Shown here one piece after another: positions 11,047-21,868 of a stretch of 64,000 bases of DNA. Within the stretch, counting starts at the first letter, position 1, and the number at the start of each line of letters is the position of its first letter. Source of the DNA: Flavobacteriaceae bacterium (GTDB lineage Bacteria > Bacteroidota > Bacteroidia > Flavobacteriales > Flavobacteriaceae); NCBI GenBank assembly GCA_022425945.1, contig JAKMEK010000046.1, positions 1-64,000 on the forward strand, written 5' to 3'. The notes beneath the pieces are model-generated. The model did no database searches, had not been told where the DNA came from, and worked only from the letters and a program-made list of their open reading frames with translations. The translations under genes were made by a program, and so were the position numbers.

Positions 11047-11847
11047 CTATTCAAAGGTGAGGTTAATCGCTATCCCTTGACTAAGCAGGCGAGTGATGTT
11101 TGAAGTCCAAGGGCTTAAACCATTGGTAGGGTTGTCATAAATTAATTCATTTTGAAACGAAAATATCCCCCGAATAGAAGGAGAGAATTTAAAATAGACC
11201 AAGTAAAAATCAATCCCAAAACCAACTTCGTAATTAAAACTTTGGTTTTCCATGCGGAATACATTATTAAAATTATCGTCGTTGTTTTTACTATTGCTGG
11301 ATAGATTGAATGAGGTTGAGACCCCTCCGACTAAATAGGGTTTCCAATTGTTAATGCGTTCTGCGGAAAACTTTATTAATAATGGAATGTGGATGTAGGT
11401 TGACTTCACTTCTCGAATAAAGTCATTGTCAGCTGTTAAACCAGGTGTTTCATTGGGATAGATTAAATCTCTTTGGGTGTAGTATAATCCGGGTTCAATG
11501 CGGAGATTAAAATAGTTGCCCAACCGAAGATCTCCTATTAGACCAACGTTAAATCCAGTGTTTTTGACCAATTCAATGTCGGCTAAGCCTAAGCCCCTTT
11601 TGTTTTGGGGGAAATAGCGTGTCCGAGGTGCGCTGTAATTTTCCTCATATTTTATGTCAAAGCCAAAATTATTGAAACCAAAGTAATACCCGTAATGAAG
11701 TACTTTTTTGTCAAAATTTTGCAGGTGTTTGATTCGCTCACCGATTTTATAATATTGTGCATAGGGTAGCTGTATTCCAAAGAGGAATAGAGCAAGGCAT
11801 AAAAATATTCTTTTTTTAGGGCTTAGTTGCACAATAAATTGAGGCAA
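11047..11847 (-). CDS. porT: PorT-family outer membrane beta-barrel protein, probable type IX secretion component
   Basis: Signal peptide ending QLPYAQ; barrel protein directly downstream of ubiE, an arrangement I recall for Bacteroidota. Confidence 0.8.
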   Translation of the reverse strand: MPQFIVQLSPKKRIFLCLALFLFGIQLPYAQYYKIGERIKHLQNFDKKVLHYGYYFGFNNFGFDIKYEENYSAPRTRYFPQNKRGLGLADIELVKNTGFNVGLIGDLRLGNYFNLRIEPGLYYTQRDLIYPNETPGLTADNDFIREVKSTYIHIPLLIKFSAERINNWKPYLVGGVSTSFNLSSNSKNNDDNFNNVFRMENQSFNYEVGFGIDFYLVYFKFSPSIRGIFSFQNELIYDNPTNGLSPWTSNITRLLSQGIAINLTFE

Positions 11848-12547
11848 CCCCTAAGGTTTGTGGGTTGTCCTTCACCTCTATAAACCCAATTTTCCGTAAA
11901 ATATTGTTGAAGTTCTCGCCATAAGGGAAAGCAGCTGCAGAATCAGATAAATATTGGTAGGCACGTTGGTCTCGACTGAAGATGCGTCCAACCAAAGGAA
12001 CGATGAATCCGCTGTAAAGATAATAGCCTTGTTTAAAGGGGAATTTCGTTGGAACAGAGGTTTCTAAAATGATTAATTTTCCATGTGGACGAAGTACGCG
12101 GAAAAGCTCACTTAAACCTTTTTCTAAGTTTTCAAAATTCCTTACGCCAAAAGCTACGGTTACGACATCAAAATAATTGTCATCATAGTTGAGCTGCTCG
12201 CTATCTCCAATGACCATAGCGATTGTTGTGTCTAGTTTGAGGGCTTTCACTTTGTCTTTTCCAACGGCCAACATTCCGGGTGAAATGTCGAGTCCGATGA
12301 TTTCTTCAGCATTGGTTTTTTTTAGGGCAATGGCTAAGTCTCCGGTGCCTGTGGCAATATCTAAAATTCGTTTTGGTGCTTGTTTTGCGGCAATTTTCAC
12401 CACCTTTCTTCGCCAACTTTGATCTATTCCCAATGAGATGACACGATTCAAGACATCGTATTGATTAGAGATGTCGTCGAACATTTGAGTAACCTGCTGT
12501 TTTTTACTACTAGAAGCGTCTTTGTAAGGAGTAACCGTCTTTTTCAT
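11816..12547 (-). CDS. ubiE: Demethylmenaquinone/ubiquinone methyltransferase
   Basis: MFDDISNQYDVLNRVISLGIDQSWRR, DIATGTGDLAIAL, VAFGVRNFENLEKGLSELFRVLRPHGKLIILE. Confidence 0.96.
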   Translation of the reverse strand: MKKTVTPYKDASSSKKQQVTQMFDDISNQYDVLNRVISLGIDQSWRRKVVKIAAKQAPKRILDIATGTGDLAIALKKTNAEEIIGLDISPGMLAVGKDKVKALKLDTTIAMVIGDSEQLNYDDNYFDVVTVAFGVRNFENLEKGLSELFRVLRPHGKLIILETSVPTKFPFKQGYYLYSGFIVPLVGRIFSRDQRAYQYLSDSAAAFPYGENFNNILRKIGFIEVKDNPQTLGVASIYCATKP

Positions 12548-12552
12548 GAGGA

Positions 12553-12560
12553 CAAAGATA
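12553..12560 (-). promoter_or_regulatory. Putative -7 box (TATCTTTG) for ubiE
   Basis: TAnnTTTG, 5 nt from the ATG. Confidence 0.5.
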
Positions 12561-12616
12561 CTTTGTTTCCAATAATTTATGGTAGATCTATTCGGGAGTT
12601 TCGGTAGAAACTTTAC

Positions 12617-12624
12617 TATATTTG
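12617..12624 (+). promoter_or_regulatory. Putative -7 box (TATATTTG) for trkA
   Basis: TAnnTTTG between 12579 (ORF-track start) and the true ATG at 12648. Confidence 0.5.
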
Positions 12625-12647
12625 TTCATGCTTTCGAATACAAGCCA

Positions 12648-13997
12648 ATGAGAATAATTATCGCCGGAGCAGGGGAAGTAGGCTTTCACTTAGCTAAATT
12701 ACTTTCTTTTGAATCACAAGACATCACTTTAATTGATACGCACAAGGAGCGATTAAATTATGCTGAGAATCATTTGGATATCAAGGCAATAAAAGGAGAT
12801 GCTACTTCTTTGCGTGTAATGAAAGACGCTAAAATTGACTCTTCTGATCTTTTTATTGCCGTAACCGAACAGGAAACCACGAATATTACCATCTGTGCCC
12901 TAGCCAAACAAATGGGCTGTAAGCGAACCATTGCGCGTATCTCTAGTTCAGAGTTCATCAATCATAGCGAGGAGGTAAGTTTCGAAAAATTGGGAGTAGA
13001 TGAATTGATTTCTCCAGAAGAATTGGCTTCCAATGAAATCCAGCAATTGCTCGATCAATCGGCTTTTAGTGATAGTTATGAATTTGAGGATGGTGCCCTA
13101 ACACTCTTGGGAACCACCTTAGAAGAATCCGTTCCATTTGTTGGTAAAACCGTAAAAGAAGCAGCTCAAATATTCCCTGACATCCACTTTATGCCTATTG
13201 CGCTTCAGCGAAAGGGAACCCAGTACACCATTATTCCAAGAGGAGACACTCAGTTTGAGGCAAACGATTTGGTCTACTTTATCACGCTTAAAGAGGGAGT
13301 GGAAGAACTCTATAAGCTTACTGGAAGAAATAAAGAGGTGATCAAAAATGTGATGATTTTAGGGGGAGGTAAAATTGGCTTCAGTACGGCCAAAACGCTT
13401 GCTGAGAAAAAATTTAATGTCATCCTCGTTGAACAAAATAAAAACAAGGCATTCGAATTGGCCGATCAGCTTCCGGATGTAATGGTGATTAACGGTGATG
13501 GAAGAAATGTAGAGCTCTTGGAAGAGGAAGGACTAGAGGCCATGGATGCATTTATTTGTGTTACAGAAAATTCAGAAACCAATATCATGTCCTGCTTGAT
13601 GGCTAAATCCAAGAAAGTCAAAAAAGCCATTGCTTTGGTTGAGAATATGGACTACTTTCAATTGTCACACTCAATTGGAATAGATACCCTCATCAATAAA
13701 AAACTGCTTACAGCTAACACGATATTTCGTTATATACGCCGAGGAGAAGTTGTAGATTTAACGACTTTAAATAGCTTAAATGCTGAAATACTAGAGTTTA
13801 TTGTTAAACCAGAATCCAAGGTAAATGGAATGCAGATCAGAGACATTGATTTCCCTCGCTCAGCCACTATTGGCGGTGTCATCAAGGAAGGAAAAGGTGT
13901 CATAGCCCTTGGAGGATATCAGATAGAAGCAGGAGACCGCGTGGTGGTTTGTTGTCTTCCTAGAGCCTTAGATAAGGTTGAAAGTTTATTTATTTAA
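12648..13997 (+). CDS. trkA: Trk potassium uptake regulator TrkA (two RCK modules)
   Basis: MRIIIAGAGEVGFHLAKLLS..., second Rossmann VMILGGGKIGFSTAKTL. Confidence 0.96.
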   Translation: MRIIIAGAGEVGFHLAKLLSFESQDITLIDTHKERLNYAENHLDIKAIKGDATSLRVMKDAKIDSSDLFIAVTEQETTNITICALAKQMGCKRTIARISSSEFINHSEEVSFEKLGVDELISPEELASNEIQQLLDQSAFSDSYEFEDGALTLLGTTLEESVPFVGKTVKEAAQIFPDIHFMPIALQRKGTQYTIIPRGDTQFEANDLVYFITLKEGVEELYKLTGRNKEVIKNVMILGGGKIGFSTAKTLAEKKFNVILVEQNKNKAFELADQLPDVMVINGDGRNVELLEEEGLEAMDAFICVTENSETNIMSCLMAKSKKVKKAIALVENMDYFQLSHSIGIDTLINKKLLTANTIFRYIRRGEVVDLTTLNSLNAEILEFIVKPESKVNGMQIRDIDFPRSATIGGVIKEGKGVIALGGYQIEAGDRVVVCCLPRALDKVESLFI

Positions 13998-14000
13998 GAG

Positions 14001-15497
14001 ATGCACAAACTCAATAGCGAAATCATTTGTTATTTAATGGGAGTATTGCTTTTGTTCAATGGCGGCTTCATGCTATTGGCTACCCTAGTAAGTATATTAA
14101 CTAAAGACGGTGTAACTGTAGAATTATCTTTGGCTGCATTACTCACGCTCATGGTGGGTATTATCTTGATGCTAATCACCCGTAATCACACTAAACAATT
14201 GAGTAAAAGAGAGGGGTATTTGGTCGTCACCATCGGTTGGATATTGATGACCTTTTCTGGCATGTTGCCCTACCTATTGACAGATGTTTTTACGGATGTT
14301 TCCAGTGCCTTTTTTGAAACCATGTCTGGATATACTACAACAGGGTCCTCTGTATTGGATGATATTGAGGTAGTTCCCAAAGGGGTTTTATTTTGGCGAA
14401 GCATTACACATTGGATTGGGGGAATGGGTATCATTGTTTTGGCCATTGCAATTCTTCCCTTATTGGGGATTGGTGGAATGCAGTTGTTTACTGCTGAGGC
14501 ACCTGGACCAAGTTCCGATAAATTGCACCCACGTATTACAGATACGGCCAAGCGTTTGTGGTTCATCTATGTTGGATTCACCACAATAGAAACCCTCATG
14601 CTTTGGGGGGCTGGGATGAGTTTGTTCGATGCAGTTAATCATGCGATGAGCACGGTATCTACGGGTGGTTTTTCTACTAAAAATGCCAGTGTATCCTTTT
14701 GGAATGATCAACCAATGATTCAATACATCATTCTTGTATTTATGTTTTTGGCTGGGGTGAATTTCGTTTTAACGTATTTTGCTTTCACGGGACAAATAAA
14801 GCGGTTATTTCGCGACGAGGAGTTTCGTTTTTACAGTCGCATGATCTTGGTGTGTTCTGCTTTAGTGTCGATTGTGTTAATGCTTGATGTTGATATGTTG
14901 GAAAGTACTTTTAATCATCCACAGCTGTTTGGAAAAATTGAGAGTTCCATTCGTCATGCCTTATTTCAAGTGATTGCCGTTGTCACAACAACAGGCTTTG
15001 TCACTGCAGATTTTACTGCTTGGACACCATTGTTGACCTTGCTTTTCTTTGGTCTGATGTTTATGGGAGGATCTGCTGGGTCTACTTCTGGAGGTGTAAA
15101 AGGTGTTCGCCATTACCTAATGATTAAAAGTGGTTTGTTGGAATTTAATCGCGCGTTACATCCCAATGCCGTATTACCCATTCGATACAATAAAGGTATT
15201 GTGCAAGAAAATGTACTACATACCATATATGGATTTTTCATTCTCTACATGATATCATTTATCATTGGTGCGCTAGTTTTTTCTTTTTTAGGCTTAGATT
15301 TTGTCACCTCAATCGGTGTAGCCGCATCTAGTCTTGGAAATGTTGGTCCTGCCCTAGGAGATTTTGGTCCAGCATTTTCGTTTTACGAAATGTCTATGGG
15401 GTGCAAGTGGTGGGCTTCTTTTTTGATGCTGCTAGGGAGATTAGAACTATTTACGGTTTTGATTTTATTTACGCCTTTTTTCTGGAAAAAGATTTAG
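14001..15497 (+). CDS. trkH: Trk potassium transporter membrane subunit TrkH
   Basis: TMSGYTTTGSSVL, FWRSITHWIGGMGI, HAMSTVSTGGFST, FMGGSAGSTSGGVKGVRH, SLGNVGPALGDFGP. Confidence 0.96.
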   Translation: MHKLNSEIICYLMGVLLLFNGGFMLLATLVSILTKDGVTVELSLAALLTLMVGIILMLITRNHTKQLSKREGYLVVTIGWILMTFSGMLPYLLTDVFTDVSSAFFETMSGYTTTGSSVLDDIEVVPKGVLFWRSITHWIGGMGIIVLAIAILPLLGIGGMQLFTAEAPGPSSDKLHPRITDTAKRLWFIYVGFTTIETLMLWGAGMSLFDAVNHAMSTVSTGGFSTKNASVSFWNDQPMIQYIILVFMFLAGVNFVLTYFAFTGQIKRLFRDEEFRFYSRMILVCSALVSIVLMLDVDMLESTFNHPQLFGKIESSIRHALFQVIAVVTTTGFVTADFTAWTPLLTLLFFGLMFMGGSAGSTSGGVKGVRHYLMIKSGLLEFNRALHPNAVLPIRYNKGIVQENVLHTIYGFFILYMISFIIGALVFSFLGLDFVTSIGVAASSLGNVGPALGDFGPAFSFYEMSMGCKWWASFLMLLGRLELFTVLILFTPFFWKKI

Positions 15498-16768
15498 TAT
15501 CCGTATTTGTCCTTCCAGCGTTCTTTTAAAAATTGCCGAATCTGATTTTCTTTTGGATTTCCTCCGGGTTCATAAAAACGGGTGTTTTCGATTTGCTCAG
15601 GCAAATAATTTTGTTCCACAAAATTATTGGGATAATTGTGGGCGTATTTATACCCCTTTCCATAGTTCAACTCTTTCATTAGTTGGGTTGGAGCATTGCG
15701 TAAATGTAAGGGAACAGCAAGGTTTCCTGTTTCTTTTACTGTTTGAATGCTTTTATCTATGGCCAAATACGCAGCATTACTTTTTGGGCTAGTGGCCAAG
15801 TAGGTAACGCATTGACTTAAAATAATGCGTGCTTCTGGATAGCCAATTGCTTGTACTGCTTGAAAAGTAGTATTGGCCAAGACAAGTGCATTCGGGTTGG
15901 CATTTCCAATGTCTTCTGATGCAGAAATCAATAACCTTCTTGCAATAAACTTTACATCTTCCCCTCCTTCAATCAAACGTGCCAACCAATAAACCGCAGC
16001 ATTGGGGTCACTTCCACGAATCGATTTTATCAATGCAGAAGCAATGTCATAATGCAAGTCTCCATTTTTATCAAAAAGCACTGTTGTTGTTTGAGCTTGG
16101 TTTAGGACGAGGTCATTGGTGATGACAATCTCCTTTGTGCTAGAAGAAAGTACAACCAGTTCCAATAGGGAGAGGAGTTTGCGTGCATCTCCACCAGAAA
16201 GATTTAATAATGCTTCATCTTCTTTTAGTGTTATGGCATACTTGTTCAGTTCGCTATCAGTTGTAATGGCCCGGTTTAATAAGTCCCTTAAATCCTCTAT
16301 TTCTAGTGGCTGAAGTGTGAAGGTTTGGCAACGTGACAAAAGGGCATTGATAACTTCAAAACTGGGATTCTCTGTGGTGGCACCAATTAAGGTGACATAT
16401 CCTTTTTCAACAGCGCCAAGCAAGGAGTCTTGTTGTGATTTGCTGAATCGATGAATTTCATCGATGAACAACAAAGGCCCTTTTTTGGTAAATAGCCCCC
16501 CAGACTGTTTTGCGCGTTCAATGACTTCTCTTACTTCTTTTACCCCAGAGTGAATGGCCGACAGACTGTAAAAGGGGCGCTCATGTACTTTGGCAATTAG
16601 TGTGGCTAGGGTTGTTTTTCCTGTTCCTGGTGGTCCCCAAAATAGTAGGGAAGGAATGTTTCCACTTTCTATCATTTGGGATAATGCTCCATTAACGCCA
16701 ATCAAATGGTTTTGACCAACATAGTCGTTCAATTGTTTGGGGCGCATTCGTTCCGCAAGTGGAGTCAT
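15494..16768 (-). CDS. rarA: Replication-associated recombination protein A (MgsA/RarA AAA+ ATPase)
   Basis: PLAERMRPKQLNDYVGQNHL, LLFWGPPGTGKTTLA, LLFIDEIHRFSKSQQDSLL, GATTENPSFEV. Confidence 0.96.
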   Translation of the reverse strand: MTPLAERMRPKQLNDYVGQNHLIGVNGALSQMIESGNIPSLLFWGPPGTGKTTLATLIAKVHERPFYSLSAIHSGVKEVREVIERAKQSGGLFTKKGPLLFIDEIHRFSKSQQDSLLGAVEKGYVTLIGATTENPSFEVINALLSRCQTFTLQPLEIEDLRDLLNRAITTDSELNKYAITLKEDEALLNLSGGDARKLLSLLELVVLSSSTKEIVITNDLVLNQAQTTTVLFDKNGDLHYDIASALIKSIRGSDPNAAVYWLARLIEGGEDVKFIARRLLISASEDIGNANPNALVLANTTFQAVQAIGYPEARIILSQCVTYLATSPKSNAAYLAIDKSIQTVKETGNLAVPLHLRNAPTQLMKELNYGKGYKYAHNYPNNFVEQNYLPEQIENTRFYEPGGNPKENQIRQFLKERWKDKYGY

Positions 16769-16943
16769 AAAGGATGATAATGAGTTGAGCTTAGCTTAAT
16801 TGGAGTGGCGTTGGCTAAGTGCAATTTAAATAAGTTTATTTCAATGCAACACTGTTTTTAGATGTTTTAAAGCATTTTTAGAAAAAATTTAACGTTGATT
16901 TAATAATTTTAGTGAATAAATGTTAAGAAATTCATAAAAAAGG

Positions 16944-16951
16944 TATATTTG
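16944..16951 (+). promoter_or_regulatory. Putative -7 box (TATATTTG) for the first susC
   Basis: TAnnTTTG about 30 nt upstream of ATG 16982. Confidence 0.5.
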
Positions 16952-16981
16952 TTTTTTTACAACCACTATATAAAATTTTTT

Positions 16982-19900
16982 ATGAAAAGTATTTTTAAAT
17001 TATTTGCTTTTAGCTTACTGTCTCTGCAGTTTGCTTTAGCTCAAAGCACAGTCACGGGTGTTGTGACTGATCCAGACGGATTGCCCCTTCCGGGAGCAAC
17101 TGTATTTGAGCTAGGAACTAGTAATGGTGTTTCTTCTGATTTTGATGGAAATTATTCTATTGACGTTGCTGAAGGTGCTACACTGGTTTTTAGTTTTATT
17201 GGGTACGAACCACAACAAATCTTGATTGACACACAATCAGTTTTGGATGTACAATTGGCCATGGGGAATGAACTCGATGAGGTAATTGTTACAGGTTTCG
17301 GTGAAATCTCCAACCAATCGTTTGCTGGTTCAGCAAAGGTTGTTAAAGGAGAGGACATAGCAAAGAAATCATTTACCAACGTTTCACAGGCGCTAGCCGG
17401 GGAAGCTGCGGGGGTAGCGGTCTTTAACACATCTGGTCAGCCTGGATCTTCTTCAACGATTCGTATTCGTGGATTTGGTTCGGTAAACGGAAGTAGAGAT
17501 CCTCTTTATATTGTTGATGATGCACCATTTGGAGGTAGCTTGAACGATATTAACCCTAACGACATCAAATCGGTAACTGTTTTAAAGGATGCTTCTGCTA
17601 CAGCGCTTTACGGTGCACGTGGTGCAAATGGAGTAATTGTTATTACAACCAAAAGAGGTCGTGATGTAGGGAATAAACTAGCCATTGAAGTTACTACAGG
17701 TACAAACTACCAAGGTATTCCTCGTTACGAAACCATTAGTTCTCCAGAAGAATTTATTGGGATTACTTGGGAAGGAATTTACCAAAGAGGTTTATTAGAA
17801 AACAGTGGTGATCAAACAGCTGCAGCTGCATATGCAAATGCAAACTTGTTTGAATTTAATGGAAACGCTGATGTGTCAGATATTCCTGCAAACTATAACA
17901 TGTGGAATACTGGAACTACTGCAGACGGTAACGTAGATGTAGCTGCTTTAATTGACCCAGCTACTGGTCAAGTTCGTTCAGGTGTATCACGTCGTTATGA
18001 TCCAGAGGTATGGGAAGATTTCGCTTTCCAAAACTCTATGCGTAACGAAGTTAACTTAACGTTCTCTGACAGAAGCGAAACATCTTCGGTCTACACTTCT
18101 GTAGGTTATGTTGACGATATTGGATACGCTTCTAATACCGACTACAGTCGTTTGAATGCTAAATTAGCTACGACTCACAAATTCAAAGAATACATTAGTG
18201 TAAACACGAGTTTGGCTTATGCACAAAGTGAAAGTAACAATAACGGTACTGGATCTTCTTCATCAAGTCAGTTTTGGTGGATCGACAACCTTCCTTCAAT
18301 CTATCCTTTGTACATAAGAGATGAAGCTGGACAAAAAATTGAAGACCCAAAATACGGCGGATATTTATTTGACTACGGTCTCGAAGGTGGTCGTGGATTT
18401 GGTTTTGCAACAAATGGTGTTGCCGATGCGCAAATCAACGTAAGCCGAAGCAAAAACAACTCTGTTAACTTCAACAACGATACGCGTATTACGCTTATGG
18501 AAGGATTAACATTGGAGAATAACTTTGCTTACCAATACTTCATGAACGACGGTATCGACCAAGATGAGCCATTCTATAGTCCTGCAAAAGGGAACGGTGG
18601 TAACATTGTGCGTTCACGTGGTGAGACGAAAAATTATAACATTCGTACCAACCTTCGCTACAAAAAGCAAATCGACAACTATGACTTTTCTGCTTTCTTA
18701 GCACATGTAGCGTCTCGTTATGACTTCAATTACTTGTATGCTGAAAGTTCAAAATTAGTTATACCAGGAGGTATTGAAATTGACAATGCGGTAATCAACC
18801 AGCCAAGTTCAGGTTACTCTGATGAGGAAACTACAGAAAGTTATATTGCAAATGTTGCTGTTGAAGCATATGACAAATACTTCCTGCAAGCAACTTTTAC
18901 ACGTGATGGATCTTCACGATTTGTAAATGACCCATGGGGTAATTTTTATTCTGTTGGTGCTGCATGGAACCTTTCAAGAGAAAGTTTCATGAGTTCAGTT
19001 GATTTTGTAGATAACTTAAAGGTTAGAGCTAGTTACGGTATCATTGGTAACTCTGGCGGTGTAGGTCTCTACCCTGGGTACAACATTTACTCGATTAACA
19101 ACTTGAATGACAATATATCATTGGCATTTACAACCAAAGGAAACAAAGACCTTACTTGGGAGGTGTCTAACCAACTTAACGGAGGTTTAGATTTCGAATT
19201 AGCTGGATTTATTTCTGGATCACTTGATATGTATAAGAAAACGACTACAGACATGTTCTTTGACCGACGTGTTGGTCCATCTGTAGGGTATGCATTATTA
19301 CAGGTTAACGATGGTGAGTTAGTAAACAAAGGTGTTGAATTTGATCTTAACTTTGACGTTATTCAAAGCAATGACTTTTCTTTGAGCATTGGCTTAAACG
19401 GTGAAAGCTTTACAAATGAGTTGACAGCATTGCCAATTGACCCTTCAACGGGTGAAGAGCAAAAACTTGACATTGATGGGAGCTTTGCTCGTACGGTAGG
19501 TCGTTCTTTGTATGACTGGTATATTCCTGTGTATGCAGGAGTAAATGCCGATACTGGAGCTGCACAATGGGAGCGTAACTTCGATGATATCGATGGTAAT
19601 GGTTCATTTAGTGACGGGGATGAAATTATTCGTTCATTAACACAGTACCAAAATGATAACCCTGATGCGACTATTCTTCAAGACATTACTGAAGTATACT
19701 CTGAAGCAACAGATAAATTCATCAATGAGACTATTATTCCAGATGTAAGAGGATCAATTCGTTTAAACACGAATTACAAGAACTTCTCTTTGTCTGCTTT
19801 ATTTAACTACTCAATCGGAGGAATGGCTTACGATTCAGCTTATGCTGGTTTGATGGACAATGACTACGCTGGAACAAACAACTTCCACGTTGACATTAGA

Positions 19901-20227
19901 AACCGTTGGAAAGCCGCTGGTGACTCATCTAACATTCCTAGACAGGATGCACGTTCGCAGATTCAGCAGTCTTCTACTTCAACACGTTTCTTAACTAAGG
20001 CAGATTACTTTGGTTTAAACAATGTACGTGTAGGATATACCTTCCCAGAATCTATCACTTCTGCTGTTGGAATCGACAAATTAGATATGTTTATCTCTGG
20101 AGATAACCTATTCTTCTTATCAGAAAGAAAAGGATTCAATCCATCTACATCTGTAACTGGAGGCTCTAGTGTATACAGATACAATCCATTATCAACTGTG
20201 ATCTTTGGTATCAACTTAAACTTATAA
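16982..20227 (+). CDS. susC: SusC/RagA-family TonB-linked outer membrane transporter (start moved to 16982)
   Basis: MKSIFKLFAFSLLSLQFALAQ; CarboxypepD_reg-like domain TVTGVVTDPDGLPLPGATV; TonB box DEVIVTGFG; plug ADPLYIVDD.../LKDASATALYGARGANGVIVITTKRG. Confidence 0.96.
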   Translation: MKSIFKLFAFSLLSLQFALAQSTVTGVVTDPDGLPLPGATVFELGTSNGVSSDFDGNYSIDVAEGATLVFSFIGYEPQQILIDTQSVLDVQLAMGNELDEVIVTGFGEISNQSFAGSAKVVKGEDIAKKSFTNVSQALAGEAAGVAVFNTSGQPGSSSTIRIRGFGSVNGSRDPLYIVDDAPFGGSLNDINPNDIKSVTVLKDASATALYGARGANGVIVITTKRGRDVGNKLAIEVTTGTNYQGIPRYETISSPEEFIGITWEGIYQRGLLENSGDQTAAAAYANANLFEFNGNADVSDIPANYNMWNTGTTADGNVDVAALIDPATGQVRSGVSRRYDPEVWEDFAFQNSMRNEVNLTFSDRSETSSVYTSVGYVDDIGYASNTDYSRLNAKLATTHKFKEYISVNTSLAYAQSESNNNGTGSSSSSQFWWIDNLPSIYPLYIRDEAGQKIEDPKYGGYLFDYGLEGGRGFGFATNGVADAQINVSRSKNNSVNFNNDTRITLMEGLTLENNFAYQYFMNDGIDQDEPFYSPAKGNGGNIVRSRGETKNYNIRTNLRYKKQIDNYDFSAFLAHVASRYDFNYLYAESSKLVIPGGIEIDNAVINQPSSGYSDEETTESYIANVAVEAYDKYFLQATFTRDGSSRFVNDPWGNFYSVGAAWNLSRESFMSSVDFVDNLKVRASYGIIGNSGGVGLYPGYNIYSINNLNDNISLAFTTKGNKDLTWEVSNQLNGGLDFELAGFISGSLDMYKKTTTDMFFDRRVGPSVGYALLQVNDGELVNKGVEFDLNFDVIQSNDFSLSIGLNGESFTNELTALPIDPSTGEEQKLDIDGSFARTVGRSLYDWYIPVYAGVNADTGAAQWERNFDDIDGNGSFSDGDEIIRSLTQYQNDNPDATILQDITEVYSEATDKFINETIIPDVRGSIRLNTNYKNFSLSALFNYSIGGMAYDSAYAGLMDNDYAGTNNFHVDIRNRWKAAGDSSNIPRQDARSQIQQSSTSTRFLTKADYFGLNNVRVGYTFPESITSAVGIDKLDMFISGDNLFFLSERKGFNPSTSVTGGSSVYRYNPLSTVIFGINLNL

Positions 20228-20232
20228 TAACT

Positions 20233-21759
20233 ATGAAATTATTTAAAAATTTAGCATTCGCTGCAGTAGCTATTTCGGTGCTTTCTTGTGAGAAAGATTT
20301 CCTAGAGACTTTTCCAACTGCTGAGCTCTCACAAGAGCAGGTTGCAGAAGCTGTAGCAATTAATCCAGGTGCTGCCGAAGGTACGTTACTTGGTATATAC
20401 GAGCAATTTTACCGCATTGGTAGTGGTGGAGTTGGTGGACAAGAAGATTTTGGAATTAAAACCCAAGATATCTTTACAGACATGCTTTCAGGAGACATGG
20501 CGCATACAGGAAAAAGTTATTCTCGTATGGTTAGAATTTCTGAACTTACTGCAACAGTAGATCCAAAAGACAACTACAACTATGTGCCATGGCGCTACCT
20601 TTACCGTGTTGTAAACTTGTCTAATTTGGTAATTGATGGTCTAGGTGGTGATGAGGCTTCTTTAGACACTGATGTAGCTAGACATACAATGGGTCAGGCG
20701 AAAGCTGCCCGTGGTTTTGCATACTACAACTTAGTACATTTGTTTACAGACGACATTTCTCAATTGAGTAAAGCTGTATTGCCAATCTACACAAGCGCAG
20801 ATCAACCTGAGCAACCAAAAAGTACGGTGCAACAGGTTTTTGATCAAGCTCTTGCTGACCTTTTGGCTGCTGAAACATTATTAGGAGACTTTAGTCGTAC
20901 GGCTAAGATTGAATTTAACCAAGACATTGTTCGTGGTTTATTAGCCTATACTTATGGTGCAATGAACAACTGGTCAGAAACAGAAAGATATGCAGAACTT
21001 GTTGTTAACGCTGGATATCCAATCATGACTGCCAATGAAGTTGCTGTAATGGGCGATGGAGACAATGTAGGTGGATTTAACGATGTAAATAGTCACCCTG
21101 GTATTATGTGGGGTATTGATATTACTTCTTCCAATGAATTGTATTCTTTAGGTACATGGTGGGGTCATATGGATTACTATAGCTATGCATACGCTGCTGT
21201 AGGTAACAGAAAAGCAATTGACGTTAGTTTATATGACGAAATGGCTGTTGACGATATCCGTAAAAATCAATTTCCTTTCTACCCTGCTTATGGTGGTAGT
21301 TATTTGATCCCAGTGGGTAAATTCTACTATAAAGGTGCACAAGAAGGTGGATTTAGAGGTTTCTCTGGACCACAGTTGAATGTTGATTCTGATTCTCACT
21401 ATATGCGTGTTGCTGAAATGTATTTATTGCATGCTGAAGCCTCTGCTGAGCTTTCAGATGAAGCGGGTGCTCGAACTAGCTTAAAAGCATTATTGGATCT
21501 TCGTGTTGGCGACACATCTTATGTAGATGCTTTGTCTGGCCAAGCGCTTAAAGATGAGATTTCTGTTCAAACGCGTTTAGAGTTATTTGGAGAAGGTAAA
21601 TCATATTTCTTGATGAAGCGTCAGCGTCAATCAAGAACAAGAGGAGCTAACTGGTTAGATCTTGTTGGTGAAACGTTTTCGCACAGTGACAACAGATTAA
21701 CGTATGAGATCCCTCAGAATGAATTATTGTTTAACACTAACTACAGTGAACAAAACTAA
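20233..21759 (+). CDS. susD: SusD/RagB-family outer membrane lipoprotein
   Basis: Lipobox AVAISVLSCEKDF; AKAARGFAYYNLVHLF; YMRVAEMYLLHAEASAE; C-terminal RLTYEIPQNELLFN. Confidence 0.94.
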   Translation: MKLFKNLAFAAVAISVLSCEKDFLETFPTAELSQEQVAEAVAINPGAAEGTLLGIYEQFYRIGSGGVGGQEDFGIKTQDIFTDMLSGDMAHTGKSYSRMVRISELTATVDPKDNYNYVPWRYLYRVVNLSNLVIDGLGGDEASLDTDVARHTMGQAKAARGFAYYNLVHLFTDDISQLSKAVLPIYTSADQPEQPKSTVQQVFDQALADLLAAETLLGDFSRTAKIEFNQDIVRGLLAYTYGAMNNWSETERYAELVVNAGYPIMTANEVAVMGDGDNVGGFNDVNSHPGIMWGIDITSSNELYSLGTWWGHMDYYSYAYAAVGNRKAIDVSLYDEMAVDDIRKNQFPFYPAYGGSYLIPVGKFYYKGAQEGGFRGFSGPQLNVDSDSHYMRVAEMYLLHAEASAELSDEAGARTSLKALLDLRVGDTSYVDALSGQALKDEISVQTRLELFGEGKSYFLMKRQRQSRTRGANWLDLVGETFSHSDNRLTYEIPQNELLFNTNYSEQN

Positions 21760-21782
21760 TTTCATTCTATTGTAACAATAGA

Positions 21783-21814
21783 AAAGCCCTGCACTTAGTG
21801 CAGGGCTTTTTTTA
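21783..21814 (+). terminator. Intrinsic terminator of the susCD unit
   Basis: AAAGCCCTGCAC-TTA-GTGCAGGGCTTTTTTT perfect stem. Confidence 0.92.
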
Positions 21815-21868
21815 TGCCTTTTTTTGTGTTTTAAGATACACAATGCTTTATTGGTTTTTGTTGACTAT